From the NCBI GenBank assembly GCA_023391185.1, contig JAEWBI010000059.1, positions 1-43,407 of the forward strand: DNA of 43,407 nucleotides, written 5' to 3'. The notes under the pieces were generated by a model. That model worked only from the letters and a program-made list of their open reading frames with translations. It made no database searches and had not been told where the DNA came from. Within the stretch, counting starts at the first letter, position 1. Every line of letters starts with the position of its first letter. Shown piece after piece: positions 31,181-40,820 of this stretch. This stretch comes from Bacillota bacterium (GTDB taxonomy: Bacteria; Bacillota_I; Bacilli_A; RF39; UBA660). A program made the translations under genes and the position numbers.

Positions 31181-32797
31181 ATGAATAAAACTTTTGTTAT
31201 AGGACACAAAAAACCAGATACTGATAGTGTTACAGCTGCAATTAGTCTATCTTATCTAAAAAATAATACAGGATATGATACAGTTCCAATGGTACTTGGA
31301 GATGTTAATAATGAAACAAAATTTGTCCTAGATTATTTTAAAGTGAAAACTCCTAATTATTTAAATGATGTAAAACTTCAAATAAAAGATTTAAATTATA
31401 ATAAATCAAATTTTATAGATAAAAATACATCCATATATGAAAGTTTTAACTACATGAACAAAAACCTAATTAGTAATATACCAGTTATAGATAGTGATAA
31501 AACTTTTTTAGGTGAAGTTTCTATGAAAGATATAGCGAAAGATATGATTTGCGGAGATAATGAATATATAAATGCTAGTTACGAAAACATATTAAACACT
31601 ATAGATGGAGAACAATTACTTAAATTTGAGGACAATATTACGGGTAATATATTGGTTGCTTCATATAGAAGTACCACTTTTATTCAAAATATAAAGATTG
31701 ATTCTCAAACAATATTAATAGTTGGTGATAGACATAGTATTATTGAATATGCCGTTAATAATAATGCAAAGCTTATTATATTAACGGGAAATAGCAAAAT
31801 ACATGATGAACATATTGAAATTGCAAAGAAAAATAAAGTAAATATTATCAAGACAGAATTAAATACATTTAATTCTGCAAAATTAATCTCATTAAGTAAA
31901 GACATAAATACATTGGTTCATAAAGATGATATAGTTTGTTTTGACGAAAACGATGATGTTAATGACTTTGTTGCCATTGCTAATAAGACTAAGTATAGTA
32001 ATTTTCCTGTTATTGATAAAGAAAATAAATGCTTAGGATTATTAAAATTAGCTGATATAGCTGATAAAAATAAGAAAAAAGTTATACTTGTGGACCATAA
32101 TGAATATGAACAAAGTGTTGATGGATTAGATGAGGCTGAAATTGTTGAGATTGTAGATCATCACAAAATTGGAACTATTGGAACAACAGCACCAATTAAT
32201 TTCAGAAATATGCCTGTTGGAAGTACAAATACTATAATATATATGTTATATAAAGAAAATAATATTGAGATTCCAAAACAAATTGCTGGTTTAATGATGT
32301 CCGGTATAATTTCAGATACACTACTTTTCGCAAGTCCTACCACTACAGATATCGATCGCAAAGTAGTAGAAAGTTTATCAAAAATTGCTGAATTAGATTA
32401 TAAAGAATATGCCATGGAGATGTTTAAGGCTGGCTCTACACTAAAAAATAAAACTGAGGAGCAAATATTTTATACAGACTTCAAAAATTTTGATATAGAT
32501 GGAATGAAAATTGGAGTAAGTCAAATATCTACAGTTTCATCTAATGATATTACTAACAATTCAGATAAATATATTGAATTAATAAATCAAATAGCTAAAA
32601 ATAATAATTATTATTTAGTAGCGCTATTTGTAACTGATATACTTACAAATGGATCATATATTTATTATAATGAAAGTGCTTTCGATATATTAGATGAATG
32701 TTTTGGTAGAGATCTAGTACAAGGAAAATATTTAGACGGAATTGTATCAAGAAAAAAACAGGTTATCCCTGTTATAATGGAAAGAATAGCAAAATAA
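31181..32797 (+). CDS. ppaC: Mn-dependent inorganic pyrophosphatase with CBS and DRTGG domains
   Basis: 538-residue family II pyrophosphatase hydrolysing PPi to phosphate. The N-terminal DHH part has GHKKPDTDS (8-16), where the family has GHxNPDTDS. A regulatory insert follows: CBS-like (about 65-125), a DRTGG-like domain (about 130-235, with VGDRHSIIEYAV) and a second CBS (about 240-295). DHH continues with VDHNE (304-308) and VDHHKIG (325-331), then the DHHA2 domain (about 400-538). In related enzymes AMP/ADP inhibit and diadenosine polyphosphates activate via these domains. It has its own promoter, an AAGGA ribosome binding site and a terminator over its stop codon. Confidence 0.95.
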   Translation: MNKTFVIGHKKPDTDSVTAAISLSYLKNNTGYDTVPMVLGDVNNETKFVLDYFKVKTPNYLNDVKLQIKDLNYNKSNFIDKNTSIYESFNYMNKNLISNIPVIDSDKTFLGEVSMKDIAKDMICGDNEYINASYENILNTIDGEQLLKFEDNITGNILVASYRSTTFIQNIKIDSQTILIVGDRHSIIEYAVNNNAKLIILTGNSKIHDEHIEIAKKNKVNIIKTELNTFNSAKLISLSKDINTLVHKDDIVCFDENDDVNDFVAIANKTKYSNFPVIDKENKCLGLLKLADIADKNKKKVILVDHNEYEQSVDGLDEAEIVEIVDHHKIGTIGTTAPINFRNMPVGSTNTIIYMLYKENNIEIPKQIAGLMMSGIISDTLLFASPTTTDIDRKVVESLSKIAELDYKEYAMEMFKAGSTLKNKTEEQIFYTDFKNFDIDGMKIGVSQISTVSSNDITNNSDKYIELINQIAKNNNYYLVALFVTDILTNGSYIYYNESAFDILDECFGRDLVQGKYLDGIVSRKKQVIPVIMERIAK

Positions 32798-32826
32798 AAC
32801 GAAATTACTTTCGTTTTATTTTTTTA
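32796..32826. terminator. Terminator between ppaC and mfd (convergent)
   Basis: Stem AAAACGAAA / TTTCGTTTT with loop TTAC and a T-run on the plus strand. The stem overlaps the ppaC TAA and, on the other strand, the first stem base lies in the mfd TAA. The minus-strand tail is T-rich but interrupted. Confidence 0.75.
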
Positions 32827-35800
32827 TTTTATCTATAAGTTCAAATAATTCAATTAAATAATATACAAAGTGTTTATCTAATTTTACAGTATCAAGAGTT
32901 ATTATTAAATTCTTGTTTTTCATAGAAAAACGAAACATTCTTGAAATTTTGTTAGCACCTATAAACAATTGTTGTCCATCTATTAATTTTAATGTTTCTT
33001 CTAGAATTATTACTTCAACAAAATTTTTACTTTGCTTAATTTTATTGATTTTAAGTTTATTAGCTAACTTTTCAAACCATTCTTCATACATATAGATTAC
33101 TATATCTTCACTAAGTTTACCAAATCTATCTTCTAGTTCTCTTTTTACTATTAATAAGCTTTCTTTTGAATTAATACTATTTATTTTCTTATGAATCTCT
33201 ATTTTCAATTCTTCTTCAGCTACATAATTATCATCAATGGAAGTTGCTACTTCTATTAGTGGCAGTGATTCATTTTCTTCTTCAACAATATCAATACCTT
33301 TTAATCTATTTATCTCATTATTAAGCATTTCCATAAATAGTTCTATACCAATTGTATCAATAAATCCAGCTTGCTCACTACCTAAAATATCACCAGCTCC
33401 ACGAATAGATAGGTCTCTCATAGCTATTGCAAAACCACTACCTAATTCTGTAAATTCTTTTATAGCATTTAATCTTTTTATAGCTATTTCTGATAATACT
33501 TTTTGTTTATTATACATTAGATAACAGTATGCTATTTTATTACTTCTTCCGACTCTACCTCTAATTTGATAAAGTTGGGATAATCCAAAATGATCAGCAT
33601 CGTATATAATTAACGTATTAACATTTGGAATGTCAATTCCTGTCTCAATTATAGTTGTGCATAGAAGTATATCATAAACACCTTCTGTAAAAGCATACAT
33701 AATGTCTTCTAATTCTGTTTTTCCCATTTTCCCATGAGCACATATTATTTTAGCATCTGGTACAAGAGATACTATTTCTCTTTCTTTTTCGCGCATTTGT
33801 TCTATATTATTGAACAATATAAAACATTGCCCACCTCTTGAAATCTCTTTGTATATTGCATCCTTGATAATTTGTTTATTTTCTGCTAGGACATAAGTTT
33901 GAATTGGATATCTATCAACAGGTGGTGTTTCTATTAAAGATAAGTTTCTTAATCCCGTCATTGACATTTGTAAAGTTCTAGGTATAGGTGTTGCTGACAA
34001 GGTTAATACATCTATATTATTTTTATAAGATTTAATTTTTTCTTTATGCTTTACACCAAACCTTTGTTCTTCATCTATAACTAGCAATCCCAAATCCTTA
34101 AATTCAACATCACTACTTAATATTCGATGTGTACCAATTAATAAATCAATCTTTCCTGCTTTTAATCTTTCAAGTATTATCTTAACTTTTTTTGGTGTTA
34201 CAAATCTATTTAATATTTCAATATTGACAGGAAAAGATTTAAACCTTTCTCTAGCATTCTTATAATGTTGATTTGATAAAATGGTTGTAGGACATAAGAT
34301 AGCAGCTTGCTTATTTCCTAATATAGCTTTAAAAATTGCTCTAAAAGCAACTTCTGTTTTACCATACCCAACATCACCACATAATAGTCGGTCCATTGGA
34401 GAATTCTTTTGCATATCGTATTTTATTTCTTCAATAACTTTTATTTGATCTAGTGTTTCTTTATAAGGAAACTCTTTCTCAAAATCAAATTGCTCAATGC
34501 TATCTTCTGGAAATGAATAACCGTGAATAGATTCTCTTAGTGCGTACAATTTTAATAAATCTGCTGCAATATCTTCTATTTTTTTACGAGCTCTTAATTT
34601 TGTTTTTTCCCATTCAATGCTACCTAATTTATTTAATTTAGGTTCGTAACCTTCCTTTGAAGAATACTTACTTATCATATCAATTTTCTCAACAGGTATA
34701 TATAATTTGTCATTATCTTTATAATTTATTAATAAATAATCTTTTTTTAATCCATTTTTTTCTAATGATTTAATACCAACATATTTTCCAATACCATGCA
34801 TTGAATGAACTACAAAATCACCTATATTTAATTTATTTATATCCCTTATCTTATTACCTAACTTAAATTTAGTTTTATAGTGATTATCTGCTTGTTTTTG
34901 AAAGATATCATTATCACTTATATAAACAAACGAGTTAAAAATAAATCCTTTATTAATTTTTTTTACAACTAAATTTACTTTGTTTACAATATAATTATTT
35001 TCATCAGTTAAGATTATATTTCTATTTTCCAACATTGTTTCAATTTTATTTGCATTCTTCAAATTTGAAGCGCATAAATACACTTTTTCATATTTTTTCA
35101 AATATAAATTTAGCCTTTTATTAATCTCTTCTTTTGAAATAGCAAGTGATTCAATATCATATGTATCATAATTAATAGAATCTTTATTATTAATTTCATT
35201 ATCAAAACTATTAAAATATATAACATTTTTAAAGTCCATATTATAAAAATTATGCATATATATGGTTGAACCATCACGGTTTTCACTAATACTATAATTA
35301 AACATTTCATCAACTAAATTTTTATAACTTACTTCTATTTGTGCATAATCATCAAAAACAACATTGCCACCCAAATAATTTGCGATTGTTGATACATTAC
35401 CATAGGTTTGAAGCATTCTATGTGGTACACCAAAATTCTCAACATCTGTATTTGTAAGAAATTCTGTAATTGGACTAATTACTACCTCATTCCTTTTAGA
35501 AATAGTTAATTGCGAATCAATATTAAAATCTCTTATTGAGTCTATTTCATCGCCCCAAAATTCAATTCTAATTGGATTGCTGTCGGAAATAGGAAAAATA
35601 TCAACAACAAATCCTCTTGTTGCTAATTCTCCTGTTTTATTAACTGTTATGCTCTTTTCATAACCTATTTTATATAGATCTTGAATTAATTTATTGATGT
35701 TATATTCAGCACCAACCTTTAATTTGATTTTTTTAGAATCAAACAATTGTTTTTGTGGCAAAAATCTTAATAATCCCATAAGATTTGTCACAACAATATA

Positions 35801-36085
35801 GTTCTCATCTTTTAATAATTCATTTATTGTTTCTAATCTTGTTACCTTTAATTCAGGCGATACAGCTATAGCTTCACTTGTTAAAAAATCATCCATGGGA
35901 AATAAAAGAACATTATCAGTATATTGTAACAAAGATTGATAAAATTTATTAGCTTCATATAACGAATTTGTTACAACTAAAAAAGACTCATTCTTTTTTT
36001 CAAACATTTCTTTTAAAAAGAGAATTTTAAGTTCGAAAGTTAATCCGCTAATTTTATTTTTTTCAAAACTTTTAAACAACTCCAT
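32816..36085 (-). CDS. mfd: Transcription-repair coupling factor
   Basis: 1089-residue SF2 translocase that removes RNA polymerase stalled at lesions and recruits UvrA. The N-terminal UvrB-like region (about 1-350) is followed by the RNA polymerase-interaction domain (about 405-480, with GDFVVHSMHGIGKYVGI). The motor has GDVGYGKTEVA (570-577) and DEEQ (671-674). A TRG motif and a C-terminal D7 domain follow. I start at ATG 36085 behind GGAGG; ATG 36118 would add residues over the hairpin upstream. It follows pth, as in B. subtilis. Confidence 0.97.
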   Translation of the reverse strand: MELFKSFEKNKISGLTFELKILFLKEMFEKKNESFLVVTNSLYEANKFYQSLLQYTDNVLLFPMDDFLTSEAIAVSPELKVTRLETINELLKDENYIVVTNLMGLLRFLPQKQLFDSKKIKLKVGAEYNINKLIQDLYKIGYEKSITVNKTGELATRGFVVDIFPISDSNPIRIEFWGDEIDSIRDFNIDSQLTISKRNEVVISPITEFLTNTDVENFGVPHRMLQTYGNVSTIANYLGGNVVFDDYAQIEVSYKNLVDEMFNYSISENRDGSTIYMHNFYNMDFKNVIYFNSFDNEINNKDSINYDTYDIESLAISKEEINKRLNLYLKKYEKVYLCASNLKNANKIETMLENRNIILTDENNYIVNKVNLVVKKINKGFIFNSFVYISDNDIFQKQADNHYKTKFKLGNKIRDINKLNIGDFVVHSMHGIGKYVGIKSLEKNGLKKDYLLINYKDNDKLYIPVEKIDMISKYSSKEGYEPKLNKLGSIEWEKTKLRARKKIEDIAADLLKLYALRESIHGYSFPEDSIEQFDFEKEFPYKETLDQIKVIEEIKYDMQKNSPMDRLLCGDVGYGKTEVAFRAIFKAILGNKQAAILCPTTILSNQHYKNARERFKSFPVNIEILNRFVTPKKVKIILERLKAGKIDLLIGTHRILSSDVEFKDLGLLVIDEEQRFGVKHKEKIKSYKNNIDVLTLSATPIPRTLQMSMTGLRNLSLIETPPVDRYPIQTYVLAENKQIIKDAIYKEISRGGQCFILFNNIEQMREKEREIVSLVPDAKIICAHGKMGKTELEDIMYAFTEGVYDILLCTTIIETGIDIPNVNTLIIYDADHFGLSQLYQIRGRVGRSNKIAYCYLMYNKQKVLSEIAIKRLNAIKEFTELGSGFAIAMRDLSIRGAGDILGSEQAGFIDTIGIELFMEMLNNEINRLKGIDIVEEENESLPLIEVATSIDDNYVAEEELKIEIHKKINSINSKESLLIVKRELEDRFGKLSEDIVIYMYEEWFEKLANKLKINKIKQSKNFVEVIILEETLKLIDGQQLFIGANKISRMFRFSMKNKNLIITLDTVKLDKHFVYYLIELFELIDKIKK

Positions 36086-36109
36086 AATATTCCTCCTTCC
36101 ACAGCAAAA

Positions 36110-36128
36110 ATGATACATTTTGTATCAT
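36110..36128 (-). other. Hairpin between pth and mfd
   Basis: Perfect 8-bp palindrome ATGATACA / TGTATCAT with a 3-base loop, then TTTTTGC on the minus strand. It overlaps the last base of the pth stop and lies just before the mfd ribosome binding site. The weak T-run suggests a partial terminator or attenuator that would lower mfd output; it could also be a protein-binding site. Confidence 0.5.
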
Positions 36129-36682
36129 TAATTATATTTATTCATTACATTTTCAAAACTTAATAAGAAAAAATCATCTATTATATGCATTGTTTTTTCT
36201 ATTACGTTATCTATCAGCCTTTTATCCTCATTACTAAATTTTCCTAGTACATAATCTTTAGTATCAATCAATTTATTGTTTGATATTCCAATTTTAATTC
36301 TTTTATATTGTTTTGTATGTAAATTATTTTCTATATCTTTTAAACCATTATGACCACCGCTTCCACCAGAAGGTCTTATTTTAATAGATCCACAAGGTGT
36401 ATCTAAATCATCATGAATTATCAATATATCATTTACATCAATTTTAAAAAAATCTATATATTTTTTTAATACTTGACCAGATAAGTTAATATACTGCTGA
36501 GGCATTAAAAACAATACTTTTTCGCCAACAACAGAGTTTTCATAATATATACCACCAAATTTTTCTTTATATTTATCAATGCCATTTTCTCTTAAGTACT
36601 TATCTAAAACCATAAAACCAACATTGTGTCTTGTGTTTTGATATTCCTTACCAGGATTACCTAATCCTACTATTAGTTTCAT
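36128..36682 (-). CDS. pth: Peptidyl-tRNA hydrolase
   Basis: 184-residue enzyme that recycles tRNA from peptidyl-tRNA. MKLIVGLGNPGKEYQNTRHNVGF contains the substrate Asn9 and catalytic His19. IHDDLDTPCGSIKIRPSGGSGGHNGLKDIE is the second active-site segment. Length is standard. It starts 8 bases after rsmI. Confidence 0.97.
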   Translation of the reverse strand: MKLIVGLGNPGKEYQNTRHNVGFMVLDKYLRENGIDKYKEKFGGIYYENSVVGEKVLFLMPQQYINLSGQVLKKYIDFFKIDVNDILIIHDDLDTPCGSIKIRPSGGSGGHNGLKDIENNLHTKQYKRIKIGISNNKLIDTKDYVLGKFSNEDKRLIDNVIEKTMHIIDDFFLLSFENVMNKYN

Positions 36683-36690
36683 CTATTCAC

Positions 36691-37524
36691 CTACTTATGA
36701 TACATATTATATACTTCACTTTTTGGAAGTTTTCTCTTCTTGGCAACTTCTTTAATTGCATCCATTACAGATATGCCATCTTCTATTAACATATTCACTT
36801 GTTCAATGATACCAATATCATCAAAATTAATATCTAATGTATTTCCTTCAAGAACAATAACTATTTCCCCTTTTACATCTATTAATTGTTCAATAACATC
36901 TGAAATCGTTCCACGATAAACTTCCTCATATCGCTTACTTATTTCCCGGGAAATAGAAATTTTTCTATTCCCTAGAATATCTTTAATATTTTCAAGAGTT
37001 TTAACAACGCGATGTGGAGCTTCATAAAATATTAAAGTAGCCCTTATATTTTTTAAGTCTTCTAACTCTTTTTTGCGTTTTGATTCTTTACTATTTAAAA
37101 AACCAACAAACATAAATGGAAGTGGGTTTAATCCAGACATAATCAAAGCTGGAATTAAAGCTGTTGCTCCTGGCAACCCAATAACATTATATCCTGCATC
37201 AATTGCAATCTTTGATATATTAAACCCAGGATCACTTATTACAGGTGTACCTCTGTCACTTACTAATCCAACATTTTGATTGTTTTCTAAATAATCAAGA
37301 ACAATTTTTTTATTTTTTTCTTCATTATGATCATTATTTACAATCATTTTTTTCTTTAATCCTAAGTGGTTTAATAATAAGCCAGTCACTCTAGTATCCT
37401 CAGTTAATAATAAATCTACACTTTCTAACGTTTTAATTGCTCTTAAAGTAATATCATCCATATTACCAACTGGTGTTGGAATTAAATATAAAGAACCTTT
37501 ACCGTCATAACTTTTTTGTGACAT
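36691..37524 (-). CDS. rsmI: 16S rRNA (cytidine1402-2'-O)-methyltransferase
   Basis: 277-residue SAM-dependent methylase of the tetrapyrrole methylase fold that modifies C1402 in the decoding centre. Signatures are LYLIPTPVGNMDDITLRAI, LLTEDTRVTG, VGLVSDRGTPVISDPG and ATLIFYEAPHRVVKTL. It follows the trmN6-like gene, as in B. subtilis (yabB-yazA-yabC), but the GIY-YIG gene yazA is absent. Ribosome binding site is AGGAGGTGT. Confidence 0.96.
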   Translation of the reverse strand: MSQKSYDGKGSLYLIPTPVGNMDDITLRAIKTLESVDLLLTEDTRVTGLLLNHLGLKKKMIVNNDHNEEKNKKIVLDYLENNQNVGLVSDRGTPVISDPGFNISKIAIDAGYNVIGLPGATALIPALIMSGLNPLPFMFVGFLNSKESKRKKELEDLKNIRATLIFYEAPHRVVKTLENIKDILGNRKISISREISKRYEEVYRGTISDVIEQLIDVKGEIVIVLEGNTLDINFDDIGIIEQVNMLIEDGISVMDAIKEVAKKRKLPKSEVYNMYHK

Positions 37525-37535
37525 TATTACACCTC

Positions 37536-38258
37536 CTATTCAAAATTTTTTTTAATTTCAGCAGTATATTCATTATAATCATCATGTGAATATAAAGGAG
37601 CCATTATTTTAAGACCTGGTTTTCCGTTCTTAACTCCTTCAATTAGCAAAATATTTGCTTCTTTTTCTCTCTTAGGATAAATTAATCTTATTCTTTTTGG
37701 TTCGATGTTATTTTTCTTCATTACTTCAATAATCTCTATTAATCGCTCGGGCCTATGAACAATTGATATAATACCATTATTTTTTAATATTTTTTTACTT
37801 ATTTTAAATAATTTTTCCAGATCAAGAGCTACTTCATGCCTAGCGATTGTTTTATGCTCATTATAATTGATATTTGAATTCTCATTAAATTTAAAATACG
37901 GTGGATTACAAGTAATCACATCATATGTATCAGATTCAATATTTAAATACAGATTATTTATATCGTCATTTACTATATTAATTTGATGTTCCTTATTGTT
38001 CATTTTAACTGACTCTAATGCTAAGTCGTATAAATCTTTTTGTATTTCTACGCCTAATATATTAGCAGCTGTTTTTGTTGATAATATTAAAGGAATTGGT
38101 GCGTTTCCACAACCAATATCCATTATTTTTGTAATATTTTTATTAAGTGTAACAAAATTTGCTAATAAGACAGAATCTAAAGAAAAATTAAAATAATCAG
38201 TATCCTGCATTATAAACATATCTTTATACCCAAGTAAATAATTTTTAACTTTCGTCAT
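37536..38258 (-). CDS. tRNA1(Val) adenine-N6-methyltransferase family (TrmN6/YabB-like)
   Basis: 240-residue class I SAM methyltransferase. The SAM motif is MDIGCGNAPIPL (about residues 46-57) and the N6-adenine motif NPPY is at 118-121, followed by phenylalanine. It belongs to the YfiC/YabB group, which methylates A37 of tRNA-Val in E. coli; the exact substrate here is inferred. Its ATG overlaps the end of ricT by 14 bases. Confidence 0.9.
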   Translation of the reverse strand: MTKVKNYLLGYKDMFIMQDTDYFNFSLDSVLLANFVTLNKNITKIMDIGCGNAPIPLILSTKTAANILGVEIQKDLYDLALESVKMNNKEHQINIVNDDINNLYLNIESDTYDVITCNPPYFKFNENSNINYNEHKTIARHEVALDLEKLFKISKKILKNNGIISIVHRPERLIEIIEVMKKNNIEPKRIRLIYPKREKEANILLIEGVKNGKPGLKIMAPLYSHDDYNEYTAEIKKNFE

Positions 38259-39036
38259 TTAGACTCACTTCTATTGGTCCTTTTTCAGCAATATAAACCA
38301 AATAAGTACCACCTAAAACATTAATATTAACAACACTTCCTTCTCCTTCTTTTATCTTCACTTTTGATCCAACAGAAGGAAACTTTTTCTTTGCTTCTTT
38401 ATATGTATCATCTTCATATTTCAAACAGCAAAGTAGTCTGCCACAAACTCCATTAATTTTATTTGGATTTAAAGCTAATCCTTGATTCTTTGCCATATTA
38501 ATTGAAACACTATCAAAATTATTAAGAAATTTCGAGCAACAAAAACACCTACCACAAGGACCAACGCCACCCACTTCACGTGCTTTATCTCTTACTCCAA
38601 CTTGTCTTAACTCTATTCTGGTTTTATACAAAGAAGCTAATTCTTTAGCTAAATTTCTAAAATCTATTCTATTGTCTGCAATAAATCTAAACATTAACTG
38701 ACTTCTATCAAAAGTATAAGTTGCGTCTATTATTTGCATATTTAGTTTTTCTTTTTCAACAAGTTCTTTGCACTTTTTCAAAGCATCTGTAGCATCTTTA
38801 ATATTCTTTTTATTTTGATCATAATCATTTTTAGATGCTATCCTTATAACAGGTTTAAGTGGTGATAAGAGTTTTTGTTCAGGTATTTGCTGAATATCTC
38901 CAACTACTTTACCAAACTGTAAGCCTCTTTCGGTTTCAACAATTACTGTTAAATTATTCTTAAGTTGTAAATTATTGGGTGAAAAGAAATATGTTTTACC
39001 TTTGTCATTAAAAGAAATACTAACAACATCTATCAT
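38245..39036 (-). CDS. ricT: RicT/YaaT, PSP1 domain protein of the Ric complex
   Basis: 263-residue PSP1 domain protein. In B. subtilis it forms the RicA-RicF-RicT complex that carries [4Fe-4S] clusters, affects RNase Y processing and sporulation. The cysteines are visible: C161, C164, C166, C167 in CGRCFCC and C198, C203, C204 in CGRLLCC. It overlaps holB by 17 bases, the same order as in B. subtilis (holB-yaaT). Confidence 0.94.
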   Translation of the reverse strand: MIDVVSISFNDKGKTYFFSPNNLQLKNNLTVIVETERGLQFGKVVGDIQQIPEQKLLSPLKPVIRIASKNDYDQNKKNIKDATDALKKCKELVEKEKLNMQIIDATYTFDRSQLMFRFIADNRIDFRNLAKELASLYKTRIELRQVGVRDKAREVGGVGPCGRCFCCSKFLNNFDSVSINMAKNQGLALNPNKINGVCGRLLCCLKYEDDTYKEAKKKFPSVGSKVKIKEGEGSVVNINVLGGTYLVYIAEKGPIEVSLNDES

Positions 39037-39976
39037 TTAATTCATCTCCTAGTTCAATTATAAAGCTGTCCATAAGTAAATTTATATTAACATTATACTT
39101 GATTTTTTCTATATATTTTATTATTTTGTTAATTTTAATAATTAAATCCTCAATAGTATTTTTATTAGAAATATTTGATATATCATCCATATAGTTCTCA
39201 AAAACATCTGTTGTTGTATTTGTTTTAACCTTTATTGTATCTAAATAAAATAATTTCATTATTTCAAATGCATTATTTACTGTATCACGAGTTGGAAAAT
39301 ATTGTAGAAATTCTCTATTTATAAACATCAAAGTTTCATTACCTTTATTTTCATAAAAATTTATAAAATTTATAGTATGCTCTATATGATCTTTTTTTTG
39401 GTTTTCATCAAAAAAATCTAAATTATTATAAACCAATTTATCTATTTTATCAAATGAATTAGTATTTATTTTTTTTTTGACATCTGTAAAAGAAATTAAT
39501 TGACATCTAGATAAAATTGTATCTAATATTTGATACCTATTATTAGTAACTAATATCGCAATTATATTATCTTCTGGTTCTTCTAAAAATTTAAGTATTG
39601 TGTTCGCTGATGAAGAATTGAATTTTTCAGCATTATTTATAATATATACTTTTTTCTTTCCTTCAATAGGCTTGTCCCTAAAAACTTCCTGAAGATATGT
39701 CATTTCTTCTTTTTTTATTTGTAATCCTTGAGGATTAATTATTTTAAGTTCAATATATTCATTATTATCTATTTGATTACTAATAGTATAGCATGTATTT
39801 TTATCTTCAATATCAAAAAGAATTATATCTTTTACAAAAGATATAATAAAATTGTTTGAATCATAGTAATCATTTGTTTCAAATAAATATGCATGAGAAA
39901 TTCTATTGTTAGATATAGCTTGTACTAGTGTTCTAGTTGCTATTGGTTGTTCTTTCTCATACTGATTGATTAACAT
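39020..39976 (-). CDS. holB: DNA polymerase III delta' subunit
   Basis: 318-residue clamp-loader subunit. As expected for delta', the Walker A motif is lost, but SHAYLFET, the central KVYIINNAEKFNSSSANTILKFLEEPE and the arginine-finger motif LSRCQ are kept. The C-terminal half is poorly conserved and Asn/Ile-rich. It follows the BofA-like gene; tmk, darA and yaaR, which lie before holB in B. subtilis, are missing here. Confidence 0.9.
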   Translation of the reverse strand: MLINQYEKEQPIATRTLVQAISNNRISHAYLFETNDYYDSNNFIISFVKDIILFDIEDKNTCYTISNQIDNNEYIELKIINPQGLQIKKEEMTYLQEVFRDKPIEGKKKVYIINNAEKFNSSSANTILKFLEEPEDNIIAILVTNNRYQILDTILSRCQLISFTDVKKKINTNSFDKIDKLVYNNLDFFDENQKKDHIEHTINFINFYENKGNETLMFINREFLQYFPTRDTVNNAFEIMKLFYLDTIKVKTNTTTDVFENYMDDISNISNKNTIEDLIIKINKIIKYIEKIKYNVNINLLMDSFIIELGDELNDRCC

Positions 39977-39986
39977 ACAACACCTC

Positions 39987-40172
39987 CTAAAAAAAGATTA
40001 AAAATAAAGAAATTAGCGATAGAAAAGCACTCATTCCAAATAAAGCAACAGAACCAATTGTTATAAAATTAATAGGTATATTTATATTAAGTGGCTGTAA
40101 TATTATATTAAAACTGTAGATTAATAAAAAACTATAAATAATTCTTTTAATAATTTTAAAAATTTTTTTCAC
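39987..40172 (-). CDS. BofA-like small membrane protein
   Basis: 61-residue hydrophobic protein with two membrane segments and the pattern IPINFITIGSVALFGMSAFLSL, which resembles the IPINLATTAISGILGIPG segment of BofA. In B. subtilis bofA lies next to recR (recR-yaaL-bofA), and here the gene is immediately downstream of recR. BofA inhibits SpoIVFB processing of pro-sigma-K; the role in a probably non-sporulating lineage is unclear. The start is GTG 40172 behind AGGTGAT. Confidence 0.6.
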   Translation of the reverse strand: MKKIFKIIKRIIYSFLLIYSFNIILQPLNINIPINFITIGSVALFGMSAFLSLISLFLIFF

Positions 40173-40214
40173 ATAATCACCTATTAAAGTTTATTTTTAG
40201 TTGTTTTTTTTATT

Positions 40215-40820
40215 CTAATTATTATTAATAGTTTTACGATCCTCTAAAGCTAATTCTAAAGTTAATGAATCAATATAATCGATATCTGCCCCCATTGGTA
40301 TTCCATGAGCAATTTTAGATATAATAATGTTCGTTCCTTCTAATAACTTTCTTATATACAAAGTAGTTGTTTCACCTTCGATACTTGGTTTTAATGCAAA
40401 AATAACTTCCTTTATATTCTCATTTTTTATTCTCCTAAGGAGTGGTTCAATATTTATTTGTTCTGGATTTATACCATCTAATGGTGATATTAAACCTCCT
40501 AAGACATGATATAAGCCATTATAAGTGCCAACTTTTTCAAATAAATTAATATTTTTCGGTTCTTCTACGACACATATTGTAGATATATCCCTATTTTTTG
40601 ATAAGCAAATATCACACAAATCTTCTTCACAATAATTATTACATTTCTTACATCTTTTTAGTTTTAGTTTTATATTTTGTATAGAATTTGAAAATATATT
40701 TAAAACATCTTGATCAAATTCTATTGTTGCTAAAGCCATTCTTTCAGCTGATTTTTCACCAACACCTGGTAATTTTTTATAACAATCTATTAATTTCTTT
40801 AATACACTAGGATAATTCAT
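40215..40820 (-). CDS. recR: Recombination mediator RecR
   Basis: 201-residue RecF-pathway protein that loads RecA with RecO. It has an N-terminal HhH (KLPGVGEKSAERMAL), a C4 zinc finger (C57, C60, C69, C72), and a Toprim domain with VVEEPKNINLFEKVG and ALKPSIEGETTTLYI. The start shares a base with the ybaB TAA (TAATG), so the two are probably coupled. Confidence 0.97.
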   Translation of the reverse strand: MNYPSVLKKLIDCYKKLPGVGEKSAERMALATIEFDQDVLNIFSNSIQNIKLKLKRCKKCNNYCEEDLCDICLSKNRDISTICVVEEPKNINLFEKVGTYNGLYHVLGGLISPLDGINPEQINIEPLLRRIKNENIKEVIFALKPSIEGETTTLYIRKLLEGTNIIISKIAHGIPMGADIDYIDSLTLELALEDRKTINNN

